Position numbers and translations under genes: made by a program. 64,000 nt of DNA, from assembly GCA_900546145.1 (NCBI GenBank), contig URBN01000007.1:1-64000 (forward strand), written 5' to 3'. This document shows, piece by piece, positions 57,627 through 64,000 of the stretch. The DNA comes from an uncultured Desulfovibrio sp. (GTDB taxonomy: Bacteria; Desulfobacterota; Desulfovibrionia; Desulfovibrionales; Desulfovibrionaceae). The notes beneath the pieces are model-generated. The model worked only from the letters and a program-made list of their open reading frames with translations, had not been told where the DNA came from and did not search any database. Position 1 is the stretch's first letter, and each line of letters begins with the position of its first letter.

Positions 57627-58526
57627 ATGGCAGACAATGCATGCACAGCCCCCGCTGCGGGAACCGCAAACGCTCTGACAGGCCGCCCTGAATGGCCCGC
57701 CTGGATTGAAAGGAAGCGCATTGACGACGCTCTTTCGGCCGAAGCCTATGAAAAAGCCGGCCCAACCTGCCGCGCAGCCATCAAGACGGCCACGGCCATG
57801 TTCATGCGCTATGACGCCCCGGCCAGGGAGGTCGTTCATGAGGAACGTTCGGACCCCTCATCCGGCTTCTGGCGTTCGCGCACTGTCTTTCCCGCGCCCT
57901 GGGCTGTCGTTGCCTTCACCCCGGACTATACGGCCGCGGCGCGCCTCCTCGGCGCCGTCATGCCCGCCATCATCACGGGCGTGCCGCTCATCGCTGCCGT
58001 CTGTGTAGGAGGCATCCCCTCAGAGCCTCTTCTGACCGCTCTGGATCTCGCCGGTATCGAAGACATCTTCTCCCTCTCAGACGTGGAACTTTCCGCCCTT
58101 CTTGAGGAAACGCAGCCTGGTCCCGGCCGCCTCGTTCTCCTGCACACAGGCCGCCTCGACACTCTGCGCCTGCAGGCGAGGGGCCTGCATGTCCCCGTCT
58201 TCGAGGAACGGCGCGCTCCCACAATTACCATCCCGCGTCCCGAGCTTTTCAATCTTGAAGTCCTGCGCTTCGCCCAAGGCGACGCACCCGTGGACGAGGC
58301 TCTTGAAAGCCCCGCGCCCGATGCTCCCGATGTACTCTACGCCGCTCCCGAAGCCGTCCGCAGGCACTGCCTCGCCCGCGCCCGCTCCCAGTTTTCGCTG
58401 GGCATGGCGCCCCTGGCCCTGACGCCCGGCTGCGAGGGCTTCTGGCTGCATCACGGCCTCGGCAGAAGCTTCTTCCTGAGCCACCGCGTGGGCTTCGGGC
58501 TCGATCTGGACGGGCAGCAGAATTAG
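57627..58526 (+). CDS. Histidinol dehydrogenase-like protein, short form
   Basis: 299 residues, ATG 57627 with GAAGGAGA. Resembles the Rossmann parts of HisD: FPAPWAVVAFTPDYTAAARL, VPLIAAVCVGG and TALDLAGIEDIF. It is about 130 residues shorter than HisD (around 430) and I cannot find the zinc and catalytic residues (Glu-His pair) of HisD, so it is probably not a histidine biosynthesis enzyme. It sits before the EF-G gene by 9 bp. Function unknown. Confidence 0.6.
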   Translation: MADNACTAPAAGTANALTGRPEWPAWIERKRIDDALSAEAYEKAGPTCRAAIKTATAMFMRYDAPAREVVHEERSDPSSGFWRSRTVFPAPWAVVAFTPDYTAAARLLGAVMPAIITGVPLIAAVCVGGIPSEPLLTALDLAGIEDIFSLSDVELSALLEETQPGPGRLVLLHTGRLDTLRLQARGLHVPVFEERRAPTITIPRPELFNLEVLRFAQGDAPVDEALESPAPDAPDVLYAAPEAVRRHCLARARSQFSLGMAPLALTPGCEGFWLHHGLGRSFFLSHRVGFGLDLDGQQN

Positions 58527-58535
58527 GGGGAAGCC

Positions 58536-60572
58536 ATGGATCAGTCAAAGCTGCGCAACATTGGCATCATCGCCCACATTGACGCAGGCAAGACCACGCT
58601 TACGGAGCGCATTCTCTTCTACACGAGAAAAATCCACCGCATGGGCGAGGTCCATGAGGGCACGGCCACCATGGACTTTATGCCCGAGGAACAGGAGCGC
58701 GGCATTACCATTACCTCGGCCTGCACGACCTGCCACTGGAAAGACAGGGTCATCAATATCATTGATACGCCCGGTCACGTGGACTTCACCATAGAGGTGG
58801 AGCGCTGCCTCAGGGTTCTCGATGGCGCAGTGGGTGTCTTCTGCGCCGTGGCCGGCGTGGAGCCCCAGTCCGAGACCGTCTGGCGCCAGTCCGAGCAGTT
58901 CGGCGTGCCCAAGCTCGCCTTTGTGAACAAGATGGACCGCCCCGGCGCCGACTTTGACAGAACAGTACAGGCCATACGCACACGCCTTGGAGCCAACGCT
59001 GTGCCAGTCACCATTCCCGTGGGCTCAGGCGCCGACTTTTCCGGCGTCATCGATCTTATAGGGGAGAAGGTCCTCTCGTTTTCAGAAGACGATGAGGGCA
59101 TGACCGTCTCGGAATCCGCTCCGGAAGGAGATCTGAAAGACGCCTGCTCAAAAGCGCGGGATCACATGCTGGAATCCCTGGCCGATGTGGACGACGCCTT
59201 CATGGAAAAATACCTGGAAGGTTCCGTCACGGAGGACGACATACGCTCCGCCATGCGCCGGGCCGTGCTGGCCCGGACTTTCACGCCTGTTCTCGCCGGC
59301 TCCGCCCTCGGGAACAAGGGCGTGCAGCCACTCCTCGACGCCATCTGCGACTTTCTGCCCTCCCCCTGCGATCTGCCGCCCGTGCAGGGGCTCGACGCGA
59401 AGGGAAAATCCGTCAGCGTGCCTCTTACTGAAGACGGCCCGTTCGTCGGCCTCGTCTTCAAGGTGGTCATGGAGGACGGCCGCAAAACATCCTTCCTGCG
59501 CGTCTATTCAGGCAGCTTCGGCGAGGGCGACAGCCTGACCAACGTCAACCGGGGAAAGGACGACCGTGTGGGCCGCATCTACCGCCTGCACGCAGATCAC
59601 AGGGAGCAGCTCAAAAGCGCCTCCGCCGGAGACATTGTGGCTGTAGTTGGCCTGCGCAGCGCCCATACCGGCGAAACGTACGCGAAGGGAATTGACGTCA
59701 GGCTGGAAGCCATCGAATCCTACGCCCCCGTCATCACCCTTGCCCTCGAGCCCAGGAACGCTGACGAAGGCAAGGTGCTCGACGAGGCTCTGGCCCGTTA
59801 CACGGAAGAGGATCCCACCCTGCTCTCGCATTTCGATGAGGAAACGGGCATGCGCACCATTTCGGGCATGGGCGAGCTGCACCTCGATGTCACCCTCGAG
59901 CGCATGCGCCGCGAGTACCGCATCAGTCCGCGCGTAGGTGCCCCCGAGGTCATCATGCGTGAGACCATTACAGGCACTGGCGAGGGCGACTGCGTCTTCG
60001 ACCGTGAACTGGGGAAAGTGCAGCACTTCGGCCACGTCAGCGTTTCTGTCGCCCCCCGGCCCCGCGGCTCGGGGAACACGGTGAAAACCGGCAGCTTCCT
60101 GCCTGAGGACAAAACCGCTGCCGCGAAGGTCATCCAGAAGGAACTCGTGGCCGCAGCCCTGGAAGGAGCCACTGACGCGCTTCAGAGCGGCGATCTCACG
60201 GGCTACCCCGTGGTGGATGTCGCCGTCACCATCACAGGCATCGAACGGCGCGACGGCGTGGCCTCGGAACCCGGCTGCCGCATGGCCGCCGCGCAGGCCC
60301 TGAAGCAGGCTCTGGCCGCTGCGTCCCCCGTTGTTCTCGAACCCGTCATGAACGTAACTATCAGCTGTCCCGAAGCGGAACTTGGCAGCGCCATCAGCCT
60401 CTTCGGCACTCTCGGCGGCAAAATCGACGAGATGGAGGACAATTCCGGCCAGAAGGTGGTTCACGGAACGGCCTCCTTACGGAAGCTCTTCGGCTTCTCC
60501 ACCAAACTGAGGAGCGCCACCCAGGGGCGCGCCGGCCTCGTCATGTCCTTCAGCCGCTTCGACAGGGCCTAG
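58536..60572 (+). CDS. fusA: Elongation factor G paralogue
   Basis: 678 residues with GGGGG ribosome site. G1 AHIDAGKTT (13-21), RGITIT (55-60), G3 DTPGHVDF (77-84), G4 NKMD (131-134). Domains II-V follow, with SGMGELHLDV in domain III. It is isolated from the str ribosomal operon genes and shorter than standard EF-G, so it may be a second EF-G (EF-G2 type) active in translocation or ribosome recycling. Confidence 0.92.
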   Translation: MDQSKLRNIGIIAHIDAGKTTLTERILFYTRKIHRMGEVHEGTATMDFMPEEQERGITITSACTTCHWKDRVINIIDTPGHVDFTIEVERCLRVLDGAVGVFCAVAGVEPQSETVWRQSEQFGVPKLAFVNKMDRPGADFDRTVQAIRTRLGANAVPVTIPVGSGADFSGVIDLIGEKVLSFSEDDEGMTVSESAPEGDLKDACSKARDHMLESLADVDDAFMEKYLEGSVTEDDIRSAMRRAVLARTFTPVLAGSALGNKGVQPLLDAICDFLPSPCDLPPVQGLDAKGKSVSVPLTEDGPFVGLVFKVVMEDGRKTSFLRVYSGSFGEGDSLTNVNRGKDDRVGRIYRLHADHREQLKSASAGDIVAVVGLRSAHTGETYAKGIDVRLEAIESYAPVITLALEPRNADEGKVLDEALARYTEEDPTLLSHFDEETGMRTISGMGELHLDVTLERMRREYRISPRVGAPEVIMRETITGTGEGDCVFDRELGKVQHFGHVSVSVAPRPRGSGNTVKTGSFLPEDKTAAAKVIQKELVAAALEGATDALQSGDLTGYPVVDVAVTITGIERRDGVASEPGCRMAAAQALKQALAAASPVVLEPVMNVTISCPEAELGSAISLFGTLGGKIDEMEDNSGQKVVHGTASLRKLFGFSTKLRSATQGRAGLVMSFSRFDRA

Positions 60573-60576
60573 CGCC

Positions 60577-61416
60577 ATGGCGTCTTCAGCCAGAGAACGT
60601 CTCAGGAACGCGTCCCGGAGACTCACTTCCGGGCAGGGAAACAGCGCCCCGGCCGCCAAGAAGAGCCTTGGTCAGCACTTTCTGACAAATCCAGGCATAT
60701 GCCGGCGCATTGTGGATCTTATCGCTCCCTCCGGAGATGACAGTATCCTCGAAATCGGTCCCGGCCCCGGCGCACTGACGGGCGTGCTCGAAAAGATGCC
60801 CCACGCGCGGCTTCTCCTCCTCGAAAAGGATGACTACTGGGCCGGCGTGCGCGCCAGGGAGGGCGGCCCCTTCACCGAGGTGCGCTGTATGGACGCCCTG
60901 GCCTTCCCCTGGGGAAAACTTGAGGGACAGTGGAAACTCATCGGCAACCTTCCCTACAACGTGGCCTCTCCGCTGATCTGGGACATAGCCGGGAAATGCC
61001 GTTCTCTCAAAAAAGCCGCTTTTATGGTCCAGAAGGAAGTGGGCGATCGCCTCGCTGCGGCTCCCGGAACCCGGCACTACGGCGCTCTCTCCGTGTGGGT
61101 GCAGGCCTGGCTCTGCGTCCGCATGGAATTCACCCTGGGGCCGGGCGCCTTCTCTCCGCCGCCAAAAGTCGACTCAGCCGTGCTTTCCTTCTCCCCGCTC
61201 CCGCCGGAAAGGCATCCGAAAAACCCGGAACGGCTTGCTTCACTGATAAAACTCTGTTTCCAGCAGCGGCGCAAGCAGCTGGGCGGGCTCTTCCGGCGCG
61301 CCGGCCGGGAAGATCTCCTGGAAGGCCTCGCTGCTCTCGGCATCAGCCCGGAGAAACGTCCCGAGGAACTTTCTGTTTCCGATTTTCTGGCTCTTTCGGA
61401 GCAGTCCGCAAAATAA
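60577..61416 (+). CDS. rsmA: 16S rRNA dimethyladenosine transferase
   Basis: 279 residues. KKSLGQHFLTNPGICRRIVD, SAM motif LEIGPGPGALT (58-68) and catalytic NLPY (124-127). Methylates A1518 and A1519 of 16S rRNA. It starts 4 bp after the EF-G stop; the pairing of EF-G and rsmA fits a ribosome-function operon. Confidence 0.94.
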   Translation: MASSARERLRNASRRLTSGQGNSAPAAKKSLGQHFLTNPGICRRIVDLIAPSGDDSILEIGPGPGALTGVLEKMPHARLLLLEKDDYWAGVRAREGGPFTEVRCMDALAFPWGKLEGQWKLIGNLPYNVASPLIWDIAGKCRSLKKAAFMVQKEVGDRLAAAPGTRHYGALSVWVQAWLCVRMEFTLGPGAFSPPPKVDSAVLSFSPLPPERHPKNPERLASLIKLCFQQRRKQLGGLFRRAGREDLLEGLAALGISPEKRPEELSVSDFLALSEQSAK

Positions 61417-61567
61417 AAACGTCTTCTTTTTTCTCTGTGTATCTGCGTTTGTCTGCTGGAAATCCCGCAGGACAGCGCCACCGGGCGTGTGTCTGTGACG
61501 TTCCCCCGTCAGGGCAGCACAGGAACTTTCCCCAACAGGACGCTCCCGTGCCGGGGTCACAACAACA
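61417..61567 (+). other. Spacer between rsmA and pyrG
   Basis: 151 bp before the convergent terminator. No gene; several T-rich blocks (around 61430) follow the rsmA stop and could assist termination. Confidence 0.4.
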
Positions 61568-61607
61568 AGGGGGTCCGCCACGGATGGCGGACCCCCTCTG
61601 ATTTTTT
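61568..61607. terminator. Bidirectional terminator between rsmA and pyrG
   Basis: AGGGGGTCCGCCA (61568-61580) and TGGCGGACCCCCT (61585-61597): a perfect 13-bp stem with a 4-base loop, then CTGATTTTTT on the plus strand. Placed between convergent genes, it should stop both transcripts. Confidence 0.88.
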
Positions 61608-61631
61608 CAGCCTTTTCAGCTCTCGGTCAGA

Positions 61632-63287
61632 TTACTTTCCGTGCCTGAGGGCTTTCTGGTTCTTGGCAGCCTTGATGAATTCCCTGAAAAGCGGATGCGG
61701 TGCCATGGGACGGGAGCGGAATTCCGGATGGAACTGGCAGCCCAGGAACCAGGGATGATCCTTGAGCTCGACGATTTCCACGAGGGATTCATCCGGGGAC
61801 ATACCGCTGTAAACGAGCCCCTTCTCTCCGAGGGCGTCGCGGAAGGCGTTGTTAAATTCATAGCGGTGGCGGTGGCGTTCCTGCACCAGCGGCTGCCCAT
61901 AGGCCTCCGCGGCCTTCGTGCCGGGGATGATTTTGCAGGGGTAGGCGCCAAGACGCATGGTGTGCCCCTTGTTGCTGGTCTCGTCGCGTTCCTCCACCTT
62001 GTTGGTGTGCACATCGTACCATTCGGTCATGAGGTAAATGACCTTGTGCTCGGAAAGCTTGTCAAACTCTTCCGAATTGGCGTCCTCCAGGCCGAGCACG
62101 TGGCGGGCAAACTCGATGACGGCGCACTGCATGCCGAGGCAGATGCCGAAGAACGGCACCTTGTTTTCACGGGCGTAGCGGATGGCGCTGATCTTGCCTT
62201 CCACGCCGCGGTAGCCGAAGCCGCCGGGAACGAGGATGCCGTCCACGTCGCCGAAGAAGGAGGCCGCGTTCTCGTCCGTCACTTCCTCGCTGTTCACGTA
62301 CTTGAGATTAACGGAAAGATGGTTCGCGAGGCCGCCGTGCACAAGAGCCTCGTGCAGGCTCTTGTAGGCTTCCTTGAGATCCACGTACTTGCCCACGATG
62401 GCGATGGTGACAGATCCTTCAGGATGCTCGAAATCATAGATCATCTTGCGCCAGGCATCGAGGTGCGCGTTGTGGGCCGGCAGGCGGAGCATGATGGCCA
62501 CCTTCTGGTCAAAGCCTTCCTCAAAGAACTCCAGGGGCAGTTCGTAAATATTGGCTACGTTGACCGAGGAAAAAACGGCGTCCTGATCCACATTGCAGAA
62601 AAGCGCGATTTTCTGCCTCAGTTCGTCAGGCACGTTCGTTTCGCAGCGGCAGAGGATGATGTCGGGCTGAATGCCGATGGAGAGCAGTTCCTTGACACTG
62701 TGCTGCGTGGGCTTGGTCTTGAACTCGCCCGCGGCGCGCAGGTAGGGAACCAGAGTAAGATGGATATTCAGGCAGTTGTCACGGCCGAGCTCGGATCTCA
62801 GCTGCCTGATGGCTTCAAGGAAAGGCAGGCCTTCAATGTCGCCGACAGTGCCGCCGATCTCAATGATGGCGACATCCGGGGCGTCTTCACCCTCGGCAAG
62901 GGAAAGCACCACGCGCTTGATCTCGTCAGTGATGTGCGGGATCACCTGCACAGTGGCACCCAGGTAGTCTCCGCGGCGTTCCTTGTGGATGACGCGGTTA
63001 TACACGGCGCCGGACGTGGTGTTGTTCTTCTGGGAAAGGGAAATATTCAGGAATCTCTCGTAATGGCCGAGATCAAGGTCCGTTTCAGCGCCGTCGTCCG
63101 TGACGAAAACCTCTCCGTGCTGGAAGGGGTTCATGGTGCCGGGATCAACGTTGATGTAGGGATCCAGTTTCTGAATGGTTACGGAAAGATCCCTCGCCTT
63201 CAGAAGTGCGCCGAGGGATGCCGCAGCCAGACCTTTTCCAAGGGAGGAAAGCACACCTCCTGTCACGAAGATAAACTTTGTTTTCAT
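61632..63287 (-). CDS. pyrG: CTP synthase
   Basis: 551 residues, ATG 63287 with GGAACGGAG. N-terminal amidoligase domain: TGGVLSSLGKG (9-19), MNPFQHGEVFVTDDGAETD (52-70) and EIGGTVGDIE. C-terminal glutamine amidotransferase with the nucleophile C383 in GICLGMQ and HPEF near the end. Converts UTP to CTP with glutamine and ATP. Confidence 0.97.
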   Translation of the reverse strand: MKTKFIFVTGGVLSSLGKGLAAASLGALLKARDLSVTIQKLDPYINVDPGTMNPFQHGEVFVTDDGAETDLDLGHYERFLNISLSQKNNTTSGAVYNRVIHKERRGDYLGATVQVIPHITDEIKRVVLSLAEGEDAPDVAIIEIGGTVGDIEGLPFLEAIRQLRSELGRDNCLNIHLTLVPYLRAAGEFKTKPTQHSVKELLSIGIQPDIILCRCETNVPDELRQKIALFCNVDQDAVFSSVNVANIYELPLEFFEEGFDQKVAIMLRLPAHNAHLDAWRKMIYDFEHPEGSVTIAIVGKYVDLKEAYKSLHEALVHGGLANHLSVNLKYVNSEEVTDENAASFFGDVDGILVPGGFGYRGVEGKISAIRYARENKVPFFGICLGMQCAVIEFARHVLGLEDANSEEFDKLSEHKVIYLMTEWYDVHTNKVEERDETSNKGHTMRLGAYPCKIIPGTKAAEAYGQPLVQERHRHRYEFNNAFRDALGEKGLVYSGMSPDESLVEIVELKDHPWFLGCQFHPEFRSRPMAPHPLFREFIKAAKNQKALRHGK

Positions 63288-63427
63288 CGCTCTCCGTTCC
63301 TTACTCCCGTCTCCCCCTCAGGCCGCAGGGTGAGCCTTTAAAGTATGGTTGCAAGCGCCGCCTGTACGCATCACGCATCTGTCTTAATCCTGAAGTCTAT
63401 AGCCTATCTCCGTCCGCTTGACTAGCC

Positions 63428-63454
63428 TTGACGATGAAGCCTCCTGCGTATAAG
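63428..63454 (+). promoter_or_regulatory. Possible promoter of the PurQ-like gene
   Basis: TTGACG (63428-63433) and TATAAG (63449-63454) with a 15-base spacer (short). The start codon lies 37 bp downstream of the -10. Confidence 0.4.
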
Positions 63455-63490
63455 GTGTTTTGCATTTCGCTGAGAAAGGAGAGCAAGAGC

Positions 63491-64000
63491 ATGGGCAGAG
63501 TAAACACCCTCGTTATCACCGGCTACGGAACCAATTCCCATGTCGAAACAGCTTACGCCGCCACACAGGCCGGCGCTGACCGGGCCGACATCGTTCACTT
63601 CTCAGACATCACAGCCTGCAACTGCAGCCTCGATGACTACGACTTCCTGATTTTCCCCGGGGGATTTCTCGATGGCGATGATCTTGGCGCGGCTCAGGCC
63701 GCAGGCATGCGCTGGCGCCATCTGAAGGATGCGTCCGGCACTCCCCTGCTCGACCATCTGAAGAAATTTCTCAGCGACGGCAAGCTGGTTCTCGGAATCT
63801 GCAACGGCTTCCAGCTTCTCGTGAAGCTCGGCCTCCTGCCAGGCTTTGACGGACAGATCAGGCGTATGGTCTCTCTCGGCCACAACGACTCGGCCCGCTT
63901 TGAGGATCGTTGGGTCTGCCTGCTGCCCAACCCCAAGAGCCCCTGCGTTTTCACGAAGAATCTGCCTTTCATGCGCATGCCAGTCCGTCACGGCGAGGGT
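63491..64000 (+). CDS. purQ: Phosphoribosylformylglycinamidine synthase, PurQ-type amidotransferase (partial)
   Basis: 170 residues to the window edge, ATG 63491 with AAAGGAG. Class I glutamine amidotransferase: GGFLDGDDLGAAQAAGMRW and the nucleophile C104 in GICNGFQLLVKLGLLPG, both typical of the PurL/PurQ glutaminase. Supplies ammonia for purine synthesis. The His-Glu dyad should be beyond the window. It could be a PurQ subunit or a stand-alone PurL glutaminase domain. Confidence 0.85.
   Translation, partial: MGRVNTLVITGYGTNSHVETAYAATQAGADRADIVHFSDITACNCSLDDYDFLIFPGGFLDGDDLGAAQAAGMRWRHLKDASGTPLLDHLKKFLSDGKLVLGICNGFQLLVKLGLLPGFDGQIRRMVSLGHNDSARFEDRWVCLLPNPKSPCVFTKNLPFMRMPVRHGEG

Noticed and set aside
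57627..58526. Naming the gene hisD
   Set aside because: Too short, with catalytic residues not found and not in a histidine operon.
61641..63341. 566-codon plus-strand open frame opposite pyrG
   Set aside because: Antisense shadow of a complete, highly conserved CTP synthase; no ribosome site or recognisable domain.
1..64000. tRNA, rRNA, IS element or restriction/CRISPR defence system
   Set aside because: No cloverleaf, rRNA core sequence, IS-type transposase other than Mu A, or Cas/restriction gene was seen on either strand.

Overview
The window is high-GC bacterial DNA with two parts. Positions 1 to about 36.3-36.48 kb hold most of a Mu-like transposable prophage, lying in reverse so that nearly all its genes are on the minus strand; its right end lies beyond position 1. 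From about 36.48 kb to the end is ordinary chromosome. The chromosomal order rpoN, hpf, rapZ, mannose-family PTS EIIA/EIIB/EIIC, together with short-spaced operons and high GC, suggests a Desulfovibrionaceae-type deltaproteobacterium (Desulfovibrio/Bilophila/Mailhella-like). That assignment is inference from gene content, not from a marker gene.

Prophage, read in its own direction (right to left). A coiled-coil XRE repressor (35725, plus strand) faces a small Ner-like regulator (35483) across an operator region full of TTTGCGCAAA sites. Then come transposase A with intact D271/D338/E384, the B-type ATPase, small regulators, a Gam-like protein, an HU-like protein, GemA and two Cys-cluster/HTH regulators. 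A lysis cassette follows (endolysin, holin-like protein, Rz/Rz1 pair). The head module has small and large terminase, a DUF935 portal, an F-type head protein fused to an ADP-ribosyltransferase, an ADP-ribosylglycohydrolase, a protease with nested scaffold, a lambda D-like decoration protein and a lambda E-like major capsid protein. The contractile tail module has sheath, tube, frameshifted chaperones, tape measure, hub, spike, wedge and fibres.

The most interesting system is the phage ADP-ribosylation pair at 19.8-22.9 kb: a virion head protein with a C-terminal R-S-E type ADP-ribosyltransferase domain, followed directly by a DraG-type ADP-ribosylglycohydrolase (writer plus eraser). It is bracketed by two copies of an RNA-like leader of about 75-80 nt (24477-24552 and 19734-19809). 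In each, a long hairpin buries the Shine-Dalgarno sequence of the next gene (portal, protease). Other notable points are a canonical GGGAAAC slippery site in the tail chaperone, an apparent one-base deletion near the start of the major capsid gene, and a nested scaffold start.

Chromosome: a DUF1998 helicase fused to a DEDD exonuclease, whose 3' end abuts the prophage; a SagB-like nitroreductase; a copper P-type ATPase with one N-terminal and four C-terminal HMA domains; cysK and an O-acetylhomoserine sulfhydrylase; an AEC transporter, a degenerate HTH protein and an MFS exporter; the rpoN-hpf-rapZ-PTS block; a probable operon argH, a membrane protein, a HisD-like protein, an EF-G paralogue and rsmA; pyrG; and the start of a PurQ-type amidotransferase. 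No rRNA, tRNA, CRISPR array or insertion sequence was found.
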